A stretch of 64,000 bases of DNA, taken from Bacillota bacterium (lineage in GTDB: Bacteria; Bacillota_I; Bacilli_A; Acholeplasmatales; Acholeplasmataceae). Positions 45,667 through 55,275 of this stretch are shown one piece after another. Made by a program: the position numbers and the translations under genes. Location of the stretch: contig JAHISX010000058.1 of assembly GCA_018817915.1 (NCBI GenBank), forward strand, positions 1-64,000, read 5' to 3'. Under the pieces are notes generated by a model, which was not told the DNA's origin, did no database searches, and was given only the letters and a program-made list of their open reading frames with translations. Position 1 is the stretch's first letter; every line of letters starts with the position of its first letter.

Positions 45667-45776
45667 ATCAGATGTCCTTTACTTGTTTAGTATTTTCTAT
45701 TCTATATTATCACATTTTTGCTTGAGGATGTATTATTTCAGGTTGAATTAAGTTATAATAAAACAAGGTGATAAAA

Positions 45777-46934
45777 ATGAATCAAGAAAAAGAAATTATT
45801 GAGTTTGAGGATTTGTTTAAAACTGATAGACCTCAACAAAAACCTAATGTAGAACGTCCTGATCAAAAGAAAAAGTATACACAAAGTATTTTAGCTTACC
45901 TCTTAGTCATGCTTTTAGGAGCAAGTTTTTTAATCTTGCTTTTGGGAAATGTCTCAGCATTACAAAAAACTTATACTGAAAACGAACTCATACTAGAAAA
46001 CATTGCTTACGATGTTAATGGTATAGCTATTTTGAATGAGGCACAATACCTTGAGATTCATGATCCTTATGATGATTTTGTTATTGGTGTTGATACTTAT
46101 TTAGGTTATGTCATTTTAGTTAATTCTGGAAATACATATTATGAGTCTGTCTTGTTTATGACAGATGATCTGACCGGAGAAACAATTTTAAATGTGGATG
46201 TAATCACTGGTATTTTTACTGATGCATCTATAACAACATGGGATAATAATAGCCTTGAAATTAATATTTACGCAGGAAAATCACAAATTCTTCCCTTATT
46301 CTTTGCAGCAGACTACTATGAAGTTGAAGGACCTATTACTGATTTCTCAGATTTTGGCACATCACTTTTGAATTTCTTAGTTTATCTCATGCTACTTCCA
46401 ATCATTGTTATTCTATTGAAAATAGATTTTGTTGGAGACTTCAATGATTTCAAAGTAAAGAAAGATCAGTGGTTACCAATTATAGCAATAGGCTATGTTT
46501 ATATATTACTTGGTAATGTGATATCGAATTATGCATCAGGATTTCTTGGTGACCTTTTAGGATTAGCACCAGCTGAGGCTATCAATCAAATGGTCATCAT
46601 AAGAGCACTGAATTCTTCTGGTGTCATCTTCATGGTGCTATCAGCAGTTATTATGGGTCCAATTGTTGAAGAATTAGTTTTCAGAAAGTCAATTTTCGGA
46701 CTAATAAAAAGCGACAAAATAGCGCTCATAGTTTCTGCCATCTTATTTGGATCAATCCATTTAATAGGTGAAGACTCAATCGTTGTTGCACTCATCAATG
46801 GTATAAGTTACTTTGTGATGGGATTTGTATTTGGTTATATCTATTTAAAAAACAATAAGAATATCATCGCACCAATGGCAGTTCATATCCTATCTAATCT
46901 CATATCCATTGTTGCATTATTATTCTTTTACTAA
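45777..46934 (+). CDS. CPBP-family intramembrane metalloprotease
   Basis: A 385-residue membrane protein. An N-terminal cytosolic stretch, one membrane helix and an extracellular beta-rich domain (about 60-190) precede the six-helix CPBP/Abi core. The three active-site motifs are present: EELVFRK, FGSIH and HILSN. CPBP proteases act on prenylated or secreted peptides in other bacteria; the target here is unknown. The ATG with AAGGTG seven bases upstream is chosen over a GTG. The GH17-like gene follows after 14 bases. Confidence 0.85.
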   Translation: MNQEKEIIEFEDLFKTDRPQQKPNVERPDQKKKYTQSILAYLLVMLLGASFLILLLGNVSALQKTYTENELILENIAYDVNGIAILNEAQYLEIHDPYDDFVIGVDTYLGYVILVNSGNTYYESVLFMTDDLTGETILNVDVITGIFTDASITTWDNNSLEINIYAGKSQILPLFFAADYYEVEGPITDFSDFGTSLLNFLVYLMLLPIIVILLKIDFVGDFNDFKVKKDQWLPIIAIGYVYILLGNVISNYASGFLGDLLGLAPAEAINQMVIIRALNSSGVIFMVLSAVIMGPIVEELVFRKSIFGLIKSDKIALIVSAILFGSIHLIGEDSIVVALINGISYFVMGFVFGYIYLKNNKNIIAPMAVHILSNLISIVALLFFY

Positions 46935-46948
46935 TAAGGAGAGTTTAT

Positions 46949-47854
46949 ATGATACCATTTGGTAGAGCTGTCTGTTATTCAGGATACAGGGAAAATCAAA
47001 GTCCTCAAACACAAGTTTATCCCAGTTATGAAGAAGTTTTATTTGATTTAACATTACTATCGAAAAATTTCGATTATATTAGAATGTACGATCCTTATCA
47101 TCATGTACAAACAGTATTACAAGTGATTGAAGAAAATCATTTGTCTTTAAAAGTCATGGTTGGTGTGGAACCAGGTGGAGAGATATCAAATCCTAATTGC
47201 CCTTGGGGCGGTCTTCATACTGATGAAGAAATTGCTATAAATAAAGTTAAGAATTATGAACAATTAGATTTATTAGCAAACCTTGTTAATCGGTATCCAA
47301 ATATCGTTCTTGCTGCATCAGTGGGTAATGAATGCACATCTGATTGGCATCACAACTTGATTGCTCCTTCGACAGTTGCAGCCCATGTTAAATATTTAAA
47401 ATCTAAAGTGAGTTGTCCAGTAACTTTTTGTGAGGGCTCAGTTTATTGGTTAAAAAATGGTAAGGATATTGCTAAAGAAGTTGATTTCATCAGCATTCAC
47501 TCCTATCCTTTATGGATTAAAGTACCTTTAGATCACGCACTTGAAGCAACAATTTCTGATTACGACAAAAATAAATTAGAATATCCAGATAAACAAATTA
47601 TTTTTACTGAATATGGATGGGCAACCAATGCAAATGAAAAAATGAATAAAGCTGATGCTACTGAGGATGCACAAGATCAATACTTGACACAAGTCTTCGA
47701 TTGGAGTCAAAAGAATCAAATCACAATGTTTGTCTTTGAAGCTTTTGATGAACCATGGAAAGGATCAGATATACCAGATGAACCAGAAAAACATTGGGGC
47801 ATTATGGATGTAAAAAGAAAGCCAAAGCAATTTTTCAAAAAATACTTTAAATAG
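46949..47854 (+). CDS. Glycoside hydrolase family 17-like beta-glucanase, cytosolic
   Basis: A 301-residue TIM-barrel hydrolase resembling GH17 exo- or endo-beta-1,3-glucanases. The putative acid/base Glu lies in VGNE, the nucleophile Glu in FTEYGWAT, and FEAFDEPWKG is a typical late barrel motif. There is no signal peptide or membrane helix, so it should act on imported or internal glucosides. AAGGAG precedes the start. It forms a two-gene unit with the CPBP protease, ending at a long hairpin shared with the convergent ankyrin gene. Confidence 0.8.
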   Translation: MIPFGRAVCYSGYRENQSPQTQVYPSYEEVLFDLTLLSKNFDYIRMYDPYHHVQTVLQVIEENHLSLKVMVGVEPGGEISNPNCPWGGLHTDEEIAINKVKNYEQLDLLANLVNRYPNIVLAASVGNECTSDWHHNLIAPSTVAAHVKYLKSKVSCPVTFCEGSVYWLKNGKDIAKEVDFISIHSYPLWIKVPLDHALEATISDYDKNKLEYPDKQIIFTEYGWATNANEKMNKADATEDAQDQYLTQVFDWSQKNQITMFVFEAFDEPWKGSDIPDEPEKHWGIMDVKRKPKQFFKKYFK

Positions 47855-47860
47855 TCATTA

Positions 47861-47900
47861 AAAAAAGCATTCATCTTAAATAGATCAATGCTTTATTTTT
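47861..47900. terminator. Bidirectional terminator between the GH17-like and ankyrin genes
   Basis: AAAGCATT (47864-47871) pairs with AATGCTTT (47887-47894), and ATCT with AGAT inside, with a C-C mismatch between. T-rich tracts flank both ends. Confidence 0.8.
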
Positions 47901-47920
47901 TTTGCTCTTGATTGTTTTAA

Positions 47921-48883
47921 TTAATTGCCATTAACTTCTATGTCTCTAAGTAATCCAATGCAAAGTGATAGATTATATTCTTTTGCATAATCCATAGCAG
48001 TTTTTTGTAAGCGATCTTTCTTCATCGGAATATCTCTTTCAATTAACTTGCGTAAATAGACATGGTCTCTATTTAGGACTGCTAATGCTAATGCTTGTTT
48101 TTGAACTAATCTCTCATACTTAGGTGTAATCATATATTCTTGTAAATATTTTAGGATATCTTCTTTATCAAAAATCATAGCTGTATCAATAGGAGATTCA
48201 AATCTTCTATTGTGGATGTCAATATATGCATCACTAGCTAATAATAATCTCAAAGTTTCAACTGTTCCAAATCTGACTGCGTTAAAAATTGGAGTTTCAA
48301 ACTGATCATTTAACGCATTAGGATCAAGGTTTTGATTCAGTAGCATTTCTAAAACATGGACACTTGAAGTTTTAGTTGCATGATGCATCAATGAGTTACC
48401 ATAACTATCTTTAATGAACCATGATTGCTTACTTTCTTTGAGTAAGAATGGAATGATGTCAACTCGTCCACCTGCTATTGCATAATGAACAGGAAGTTTG
48501 TCCTCCATAGTTTTCTTATTCAAGTATGATCCAGATTCAATAAGGAGTTTGATCATATCAAGATCACCTTTGTGAGATGCTAGATGAATAGGAAGTTCGC
48601 CTTGTCTATTTTCAACATTTACAGAAGCAAATCTTGTAATCAAGAGTTTTGCGATTTCAAGTTTACCTTTGCGTGCACAGTCAAAAAGCGGCGTTTCACC
48701 GTGTTGGTCTGTCATATTGACATTAATATCCTGGTCTAACAAATAATGAATTACATCCATTGCACTGCCTAATACTGCATAGTGGAGAAGACTTTTCTTT
48801 TTTTCATCTACCATTTCTAAATGGGTAAAATGAAGTTTTACATATTCTAAGTCGTTTTCAGTAGCTTTCAAGAAAATGCTCAT
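47921..48883 (-). CDS. Ankyrin-repeat protein
   Basis: A 320-residue soluble protein made almost wholly of about seven ankyrin repeats, recognisable as repeated G-x-TPL / A-x-x-G-x-x-x-I-x-x-LL patterns from about residue 25 to 245, with a helical C-terminal tail. There is no signal peptide. It probably binds another cytosolic protein; partner unknown. The ATG about 8 bases after GGTGGTGA is preferred over a GTG placed directly in that site. Confidence 0.8.
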   Translation of the reverse strand: MSIFLKATENDLEYVKLHFTHLEMVDEKKKSLLHYAVLGSAMDVIHYLLDQDINVNMTDQHGETPLFDCARKGKLEIAKLLITRFASVNVENRQGELPIHLASHKGDLDMIKLLIESGSYLNKKTMEDKLPVHYAIAGGRVDIIPFLLKESKQSWFIKDSYGNSLMHHATKTSSVHVLEMLLNQNLDPNALNDQFETPIFNAVRFGTVETLRLLLASDAYIDIHNRRFESPIDTAMIFDKEDILKYLQEYMITPKYERLVQKQALALAVLNRDHVYLRKLIERDIPMKKDRLQKTAMDYAKEYNLSLCIGLLRDIEVNGN

Positions 48884-48951
48884 CTCATTAATCACCACCT
48901 TCTATCTTAATATTATCATAAGAAAAAGAATTACTTTTCCACAATATTTGT

Positions 48952-48985
48952 GGGAAAAAAAAGCACTTATCCATTGGATAAGTGT
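48952..48985 (-). terminator. Terminator of the HU gene
   Basis: CACTTATCC (48964-48972) pairs with GGATAAGTG (48976-48984) around a 3-base loop, followed by T8 on the minus strand. Confidence 0.9.
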
Positions 48986-48995
48986 CATTTTCTTA

Positions 48996-49271
48996 TTATT
49001 TTACAGCTTCTTTGAGTAATTTACCGGCTCTAAATGCAGGTGATTTTTGTTCAGGAACTGTGATTAACTCACCTGTTCTTGGGTTCTTACCAGTTCTCTT
49101 CACACGATTTCTAACTTCGAATGTGCCAAATCCAGTAACAACTACTTTTTCACCACGTCTACCTAAAGTTTCAGATACTGTGTCCGTAAAAGATTTAAGA
49201 ACGTCTTCTGCAACTTTTTGAGTTACTTGAGCTCTGTTTGCAACGATTGCGATTAATTCTGTTTTGTTCAT
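48996..49271 (-). CDS. hup: HU-family DNA-binding protein
   Basis: A 91-residue histone-like protein that bends and compacts DNA. The dimerisation helices are followed by the beta-arm signature GFGTFEVRNR and the RTGKNPRTGE arm tip; all family residues are in place. AAAGGAGG precedes the ATG. It has its own promoter and terminator. The position after gpsA follows the Bacillota order. Confidence 0.96.
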   Translation of the reverse strand: MNKTELIAIVANRAQVTQKVAEDVLKSFTDTVSETLGRRGEKVVVTGFGTFEVRNRVKRTGKNPRTGELITVPEQKSPAFRAGKLLKEAVK

Positions 49272-49296
49272 TTAATTACCTCCTTTAAGTGATTAT

Positions 49297-49325
49297 ATTA
49301 TATCAAATAAATGCATTTATTACAA
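49297..49325 (-). promoter_or_regulatory. Promoter of the HU gene
   Basis: On the minus strand TTGTAA (49320-49325) and TATAAT (49297-49302) are 17 bases apart, about 25 bases before the start codon. Confidence 0.75.
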
Positions 49326-49374
49326 TAAATAAGGTGATAATAAAGTTATTTGTTGGCTTAATAAAGCATTTTTG

Positions 49375-50370
49375 TTAAAAATCTTCCGACTTTAAGTCTC
49401 TTGATAACAATTTTGGAAGTGCATCTTCGACTGATAACTTATTTTGAATGATCTCATATGCGACATTGATCATTGGTAAATCGATATGATAGACCTGAGA
49501 TAAATGGTGTAATGCTTCGATGGTTCTTATACCTTCTATTGTTTGTTTTTGTTCAGCATAAATCTGCTCAATTGAGATACCTTGACCTATTTTTTTTCCT
49601 GCAGAAAAGTTTCTTGAGTTTTCAGATGATGCAGTAACAATTAAGTCACCAATACCTGTTAAACCGAAGGCAGTATCTCTTTTTCCACCCATTAATTCTA
49701 CAACTCGTACAATTTCAATAATACCTCTTGTAATAACAGCAGCTCTTGCGTTTTCACCCAATCCTAATCCTGTACATGCACCTGAAATGACTGCAATTGC
49801 ATTTTTAACAGCACCGCCAAACTCGCAACCTATCAAATCTGTTGAGGTATAAACCCGTAAATATTGATCATTAGAAAAAATCATTTGCACTTCTTTTGCT
49901 AATTCAATACTTTTACTTGAAGAAACAAGAAGTGTTAGTTTTCTTAAAATAACTTCTTCTGCATGAGATGGTCCTGTTAAAACTACAAAACCGTTTAAAT
50001 GATCTGTTGAAATTTCTTCTTCGACAATTTCACTAACACGCTTTAAAGTTTCTGGTTCAATACCTTTTGAAACATTGATAAATGTTACTTTTTTATTTAA
50101 TAGCAAATTCATCTCTTTCAAAACAAAACGAACAGCTTTAGTAGGTACGCTCAATATAAAATATTCTGCAAAATCAATCACTTCTTTTAAATCGGTTGTT
50201 GCTTTCTCAGAATCAGGTAATATTGTATCAAAAAAAGGATGACGATGCTGATTAATCTTTTCAACAGCTTGAATGTTAATATCATAAATGAGGACTTCAT
50301 GTCCATTATCTATTAGTGTTTGACCTAATGTAGTTCCCCAAGCTCCACCACCAATGATGCCAATTTTCAT
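49375..50370 (-). CDS. gpsA: Glycerol-3-phosphate dehydrogenase [NAD(P)+]
   Basis: A 331-residue cytosolic enzyme that makes glycerol 3-phosphate from dihydroxyacetone phosphate for phospholipid synthesis. The Rossmann motif GGGAWGTTLG is at about 7-16, the catalytic Lys lies in GGAVKNAIA, and the C-terminal domain has the conserved GLTGIGDLIVT. It starts one base after the der stop with AAGG as the ribosome site. Confidence 0.96.
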   Translation of the reverse strand: MKIGIIGGGAWGTTLGQTLIDNGHEVLIYDINIQAVEKINQHRHPFFDTILPDSEKATTDLKEVIDFAEYFILSVPTKAVRFVLKEMNLLLNKKVTFINVSKGIEPETLKRVSEIVEEEISTDHLNGFVVLTGPSHAEEVILRKLTLLVSSSKSIELAKEVQMIFSNDQYLRVYTSTDLIGCEFGGAVKNAIAVISGACTGLGLGENARAAVITRGIIEIVRVVELMGGKRDTAFGLTGIGDLIVTASSENSRNFSAGKKIGQGISIEQIYAEQKQTIEGIRTIEALHHLSQVYHIDLPMINVAYEIIQNKLSVEDALPKLLSRDLKSEDF

Positions 50371-50371
50371 A

Positions 50372-51676
50372 TTATGCCTTCTTTCTTAATAGTAATTTAA
50401 TAGGTGTTCCTGTAAAATCGATAGCCTCTCTCACTTGATTATTCAAGTATCTTAAATATGAGAAATGAACAAAATCTGGATTATTGACAAATAATGCAAA
50501 TGTAGGTGGCTTTGTAGCGACCTGAGTGACATAATTAAATTGTGCTTTACCATGATTAAAAATAGGTGTAGGATTCATAGCAACTGCATCTTGAATTAAA
50601 TCATTAATGATACTTGTCTGTACTTGCTTATGATAATTTTCATAAGCTAGATCTATTGCTGGAAAAATTGTATGAACTCTTTCGTTATATTTAGCTGAGA
50701 TAAAGACAACTTGAGCATAATCTAAAAATTTGAACTCATCTCGAATTTTATCTTCCATTTTTTTCATTGTTTTATCATCTTTTTCGATGGCATCCCATTT
50801 ATTGACAACAATCACGACTGCCTTATGATAATCAGCAATATATCCAGCCACATGCTTATCTTGTTCAATAAATCCTTCTTCACCATCAAGAATTAATAAG
50901 GCAACATCAGATCTTTCCAATGCTGATAAGGCTCTTAAAACACTATATTTATCCGTGTTTTCATAAATTTTTCCGCGTTTCTTGATACCCGCAGTATCAA
51001 TAACGACATATTGTTTTTTATCTTTTTTAAATTGAGTATCGATTGAATCTCTGGTTGTTCCTGAAATTTCAGAAACAATGACTCGTTCTTCTCCTAAAAT
51101 TGTATTAACAAGTGATGATTTACCAACGTTTGGTCTACCGACCACACAAAATGAAGTCACATCCTCGTCATAAGGCACATCATCTTCGGTCATGTGTTCA
51201 ATAATTTTATCAAGTAAATCACCAATACCAATGCCATGATGGCTACTAATTGCTATTGGATCACCTAATCCTAATGCATAAAATTCATAGGTGTTTTGAA
51301 CTTGATTGATATCATCAACTTTGTTGACTGCAAGTAAAACTGGTTTATCTGATTTGTAAAGTAATTTAGCAATATAGTAATCGCTATCTACAAGTCCAGT
51401 TTTGCCATCAACGACAAAAACGATAACATCTGCTTCGTCCATCGCTATTTGTGCTTGCGCTTTAATTTGATTTAAAAAAGGAGCATCGCCAATGTCGATG
51501 CCCCCAGTATCTATGACTCTGAAGTTCTTCGTCAACCATTCGGCTTTTGCATAGAGACGATCTCTCGTCACTCCTGCTTCATCATCGGTAATCGATAGTC
51601 TGGCTCCAACAAGTCGGTTGAACAGGCTAGACTTCCCAACATTGGGACGGCCGACAATTGCCACTTTATAAGGCAT
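50372..51676 (-). CDS. der: Ribosome biogenesis GTPase Der (EngA)
   Basis: A 434-residue protein with two tandem GTPase domains and a KH-like C-terminal domain, needed for 50S subunit assembly. Two P-loops GRPNVGKSS (near residues 8 and 183), two DTAG/DTGG motifs and NKVD/NKWD motifs are all present. It lies between the S1-domain gene and gpsA, the usual Bacillota order. Confidence 0.97.
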   Translation of the reverse strand: MPYKVAIVGRPNVGKSSLFNRLVGARLSITDDEAGVTRDRLYAKAEWLTKNFRVIDTGGIDIGDAPFLNQIKAQAQIAMDEADVIVFVVDGKTGLVDSDYYIAKLLYKSDKPVLLAVNKVDDINQVQNTYEFYALGLGDPIAISSHHGIGIGDLLDKIIEHMTEDDVPYDEDVTSFCVVGRPNVGKSSLVNTILGEERVIVSEISGTTRDSIDTQFKKDKKQYVVIDTAGIKKRGKIYENTDKYSVLRALSALERSDVALLILDGEEGFIEQDKHVAGYIADYHKAVVIVVNKWDAIEKDDKTMKKMEDKIRDEFKFLDYAQVVFISAKYNERVHTIFPAIDLAYENYHKQVQTSIINDLIQDAVAMNPTPIFNHGKAQFNYVTQVATKPPTFALFVNNPDFVHFSYLRYLNNQVREAIDFTGTPIKLLLRKKA

Positions 51677-51694
51677 AATAAAACCTACTTTTTT

Positions 51695-53080
51695 TTATTT
51701 TTTTACTTTAAAATCGTTTGCGAATAAGTCTCCAATAGTTGGATTCTTTTCTGTATCTTCATCTTCTAAGTATTGTTCAAATGATTGACGTTCAGCTTTT
51801 TCAAGCACGCGACGAATCGAAAGCTTAAGTGACCATTGATCTTTATTTGCTTCAGTAACAACAGCATTTACTGTGTCACCAACGGCAAAATAATCTTCAG
51901 GTTTCCCAATTTTTTCATTGGATAAGTCTTTGGAGTCAATATCACCTAAAACACCTTGAACCATAACTACTAAACCTTCTTTAGAAACACTTTGAACAAC
52001 TGCATCAACAACATCACCACGTTTAATGGTTACATTTTTCCATGGGTTATCTTCAGATGCTTTCTTAGAAAGTGCAATACGTTCTTTTTTAGGATCTAAT
52101 TGGATAATTGATAAAGTTACTTCATCACCAATCTTGACACAAGATTCATAATTATCATTGGGATTCCATGAGAATTCATTCTTATGTAATAATCCTCTGA
52201 CATCTTTAGCTACTTCGACAATAATTCCAAATGGAAGCTTTTGAAAAACAGTACCAGTAATTTGATCGCCTACCTTATGAGCATCGTAGAATTCTTCATA
52301 AGGAGTTTTTTGTAATGCTTTAATGGATAAATCAAGACGATTGCCTTCTTTTTTGATAATCTTGACATCAATTTCTTGACCAAGCGATAAGACATCCTCA
52401 ATTTTATCAATACGATAATGACTTACTTGTGAGATGCGAAGTAATCCAACAACATGATCGAAACGAATGGTTGCTGCATGAACTTCAATCTTATCAACAA
52501 TACCCTTTAATACATCACCAGTGTTTAATTGATCAAGTTCAACTTGTCTAGCTTGAAGACGAGTTTCATAAGCTTCTTGTCTTTCTTTTTCGAAAATAGC
52601 TTTTCTTGATGCAACCACTCTCTTGCTTCTGCCTTTGACAGTTGCTTCAATGATTTGTATTTCTAAAGTCTTGCCTTTAAGGGATTCTTTATCCTTAACT
52701 AAATCATAGTCTAAAAGACTATAAGGCAAGAACACTTCATTTTCCATATAATATAAAACTAATCCTTTGTCTAGGACTTGTCTAACTTTTGCTTTTACAA
52801 TTTCGCCTGTTTCAACTAATGCTTGAATTTTCTCAAATTTTTCTTCAACCAATAACGGTAGACGAGATAATAGGATTTGAGCAGGATCATCAGTAATCTT
52901 TTGAACTCTTGCTTTTACCAATTGGCCTTCTTTGACTAAGCCAAAAAACGATTCAGGTGCTGGTTTATCGTAATTGTCCAGATGAATCTTACCTTCTGTG
53001 GTGTATTGTACGTCAATATAAATTGTATTTTCTTCTACTTTGATGACGGTACCCTCTACGATTTGGCCCACCTTCAACAT
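51695..53080 (-). CDS. S1-domain RNA-binding protein (RpsA/YpfD-like)
   Basis: A 461-residue protein with about five S1 repeats, each opening with a G-x-x-V/I-x-G/A-x-V pattern (near residues 5, 88, 185, 270 and 355), and an acidic tail. It matches the short Bacillota form of ribosomal protein S1, found next to cmk. It may help mRNA binding to the ribosome or stabilise RNA. The start at the second ATG has GGAG six bases upstream and avoids overlap with cmk. Confidence 0.88.
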   Translation of the reverse strand: MLKVGQIVEGTVIKVEENTIYIDVQYTTEGKIHLDNYDKPAPESFFGLVKEGQLVKARVQKITDDPAQILLSRLPLLVEEKFEKIQALVETGEIVKAKVRQVLDKGLVLYYMENEVFLPYSLLDYDLVKDKESLKGKTLEIQIIEATVKGRSKRVVASRKAIFEKERQEAYETRLQARQVELDQLNTGDVLKGIVDKIEVHAATIRFDHVVGLLRISQVSHYRIDKIEDVLSLGQEIDVKIIKKEGNRLDLSIKALQKTPYEEFYDAHKVGDQITGTVFQKLPFGIIVEVAKDVRGLLHKNEFSWNPNDNYESCVKIGDEVTLSIIQLDPKKERIALSKKASEDNPWKNVTIKRGDVVDAVVQSVSKEGLVVMVQGVLGDIDSKDLSNEKIGKPEDYFAVGDTVNAVVTEANKDQWSLKLSIRRVLEKAERQSFEQYLEDEDTEKNPTIGDLFANDFKVKK

Positions 53081-53081
53081 T

Positions 53082-53750
53082 TTAAACTCCATGATTGATC
53101 TCCTTTTTGTCGGTCAGTTCTATAATTTTATTAACCACTTGATCAATGGTTAAGAAAGTCGTATCTAATTCAACAGCATCACTTGCTTTACGCAAGGGTG
53201 ACTCTTTTCTTGTAGAGTCTTTTTGATCCCTAATGACAATGTCTTCTATCACTTGTGAAATATGAGCTTGTTTTCCCTTTTTCACATTTTCTTTATACCG
53301 TCTTTGTGCACGTTCTTCAACGTTAGCGGTTAAGAATATTTTTAAATCTGCATGAGGTAGAACAACAGTACCTATATCTCTTCCATCCATCACAATATTG
53401 CCATTTTCAGCTGCAATTTGTTGCAGTTCAACTAACTTTTGACGCACATAAGGAAAGCTTGAAGCTAATGAAACATTTTGTGTAACAGCTTCAGTTCTTA
53501 TGGCTTCTGTGACATCTCTATCGTTAATATAAATACGATTATTGTCATAATGGATTTGTACGGATTCTAAAAAACGGTATGACGCTTCATCATTTAAATC
53601 TATATGGAATTCAATGGCTAGCAGTGTAACTGCTCGATACATCGCTCCAGTATCAATGTGCGTCCACCCTAACTTTTTAGCGATTATAGAACTGATTGTG
53701 CTTTTTCCTGATCCTGCGGGTCCGTCTATAGCTAATTTGTATCCAGGCAT
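53082..53750 (-). CDS. cmk: Cytidylate kinase
   Basis: A 222-residue nucleotide kinase that phosphorylates CMP and dCMP. The P-loop GPAGSGKST is at about 9-17, followed by HIDTGAMYRA and MDGRDIGTVV, with the Arg-rich lid (ERAQRRYKE). GGAGG precedes the ATG. It is directly followed by the S1-domain gene. Confidence 0.96.
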   Translation of the reverse strand: MPGYKLAIDGPAGSGKSTISSIIAKKLGWTHIDTGAMYRAVTLLAIEFHIDLNDEASYRFLESVQIHYDNNRIYINDRDVTEAIRTEAVTQNVSLASSFPYVRQKLVELQQIAAENGNIVMDGRDIGTVVLPHADLKIFLTANVEERAQRRYKENVKKGKQAHISQVIEDIVIRDQKDSTRKESPLRKASDAVELDTTFLTIDQVVNKIIELTDKKEINHGV

Positions 53751-53808
53751 GTTTTTCCTCCGTACAACAATAATTATACCATGATTTTACACTATAAATA
53801 GTGCTTTT

Positions 53809-54543
53809 TTATTTTTTTGGCTGTGAATGTGCATATAATTTTTTAACTTCGTGAATTTTAAGAAAACGATAACTTCCTCGTTCCACACCTTCAAGTGTTA
53901 AAAAATCATATCTAACTCTTGTGAGTTTCTTGACTGGATGTCCAATTGCATCCATCATTTTTCTAACTTGCTTATTTTTACCTTCAGCTAATGTAATTGA
54001 AATGAGTGTCGTCTGAAATGCCTTATCTAATTCTAATAATCTAACTTCCTTTGGAATTGCAAGATAACCATCATCTATGATGACACCATTTCTTAATTGA
54101 ACAATTTGTTTTCTAATGACAATACCTTCAACACGGCAAAGATATTCTTTTTCAATTTCATGTTCAGGATGAGTCATGAGATTTGTGAACTCACCATCAT
54201 TAGTTAATAGCAAAATGCCTGCTGTATCAAAATCAAGTCGACCTACTGGATATAGTCTAATATCTTTAAATTCTTTTCCTAAAAGGTCTAAAACTGTCTT
54301 TCTATTTTTTTCATCTGATGTTGTTGAAACGTAACCTGTTGGTTTATTTAACAAAAAATAAAGATGCTGTGCCATCTCAATTAGTTTTCCATCTACTTCA
54401 ATTTTATCGTTTTTATCAACTTTAAACCCTAATTCAGTGACAACCACACCATTAACTTTAACTCTACCTTCAGAGATTATCTCTTCTGATTTGCGTCTTG
54501 AAGCAATGTTAGCATGTGCCAATATTTTCTGTAATCGTTCCAT
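53809..54543 (-). CDS. rluB: RluB-type 23S rRNA pseudouridine synthase
   Basis: A 244-residue enzyme with an N-terminal S4 RNA-binding domain (about 1-60) and a pseudouridine synthase domain with the catalytic Asp in GRLDFDTAGILLLTNDG. The RluB/RsuA group is clear from the LLNKPTGYVST and KNKQVRKMM motifs; the exact target base is inferred. AGGTG precedes the ATG. Confidence 0.88.
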   Translation of the reverse strand: MERLQKILAHANIASRRKSEEIISEGRVKVNGVVVTELGFKVDKNDKIEVDGKLIEMAQHLYFLLNKPTGYVSTTSDEKNRKTVLDLLGKEFKDIRLYPVGRLDFDTAGILLLTNDGEFTNLMTHPEHEIEKEYLCRVEGIVIRKQIVQLRNGVIIDDGYLAIPKEVRLLELDKAFQTTLISITLAEGKNKQVRKMMDAIGHPVKKLTRVRYDFLTLEGVERGSYRFLKIHEVKKLYAHSQPKK

Positions 54544-54630
54544 ATATTCACCTGTTTTATTATAGCATACTTTATTTAAAAGTAGAGCCAGGAGTTCCTA
54601 TTTAAAATAGTAAACTGTCATTCAATCATA

Positions 54631-54652
54631 AAAAAACCACGATTGCTCGTGG
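54631..54652 (-). terminator. Terminator of efp
   Basis: CCACGA and TCGTGG (54637-54642 and 54647-54652) form a tight stem followed by T7 on the minus strand. Confidence 0.88.
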
Positions 54653-54658
54653 ATTTGA

Positions 54659-55222
54659 TTATTTGTCTCTTGAAACGTAGGACCCATCATTGGTGTTGAC
54701 GATGATTTTTTCGCCTTCTTCAATGAACATTGGTACTTTGACTAATAATCCTGTTTGCATAATTGCATCTTTGAGTGCATTGGTCTTTGTATCACCTTTG
54801 ACGCCTGGAACCGTTTCAACAACTGTTAATACGACCTTATCTGTTAAAGATACTCCGAGAATCTCAACGTTGTTATAGAACATAACTTCCACTGATTCAC
54901 CTTCGTAGATGTATTTAAGTTCATTTTGGATTTGACTTGCTGGAATTTCGATTTGCTCGTATGTTTCATTATCCATAAAAATGTGCTTCTCGCCATCTGC
55001 ATAAAGATACTGCATCATGTTTTTGTCAATTTGTGCACGTTCAACTTTTGTTCCTGCATTAAACGTATAATCTGTAACTGAACCTGATCGTAAATTTCTA
55101 AGTTTTGTTCTAACAAAAGCTGCACCTTTACCTGGTTTAACATGCATGAATTCTATGACTGAATAAATATTACCATCGTAGACAATTGTTTGTCCTGTTT
55201 TAAACTCGTTTGTACTAATCAT
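54659..55222 (-). CDS. efp: Elongation factor P
   Basis: A 187-residue three-domain factor that relieves ribosome stalling at proline runs. The loop VKPGKGAAFVRTK near residue 30 carries the modifiable Lys in its usual place, and the C-terminal OB domain ends with the VNTNDGSYVSR signature. AAGGAG precedes the start. No EF-P-modifying gene is seen nearby. Confidence 0.97.
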   Translation of the reverse strand: MISTNEFKTGQTIVYDGNIYSVIEFMHVKPGKGAAFVRTKLRNLRSGSVTDYTFNAGTKVERAQIDKNMMQYLYADGEKHIFMDNETYEQIEIPASQIQNELKYIYEGESVEVMFYNNVEILGVSLTDKVVLTVVETVPGVKGDTKTNALKDAIMQTGLLVKVPMFIEEGEKIIVNTNDGSYVSRDK

Positions 55223-55275
55223 ATATTTTACTCCTTAAAGTTTTTGCCGTTTCTATTATACACGATTCAAATGCA

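Noticed and set aside
53790-53808. CACTAT/ATAGTG hairpin after rluB as its terminator
   Set aside because: On the minus strand no T tract follows the stem; the T tract lies on the wrong side.
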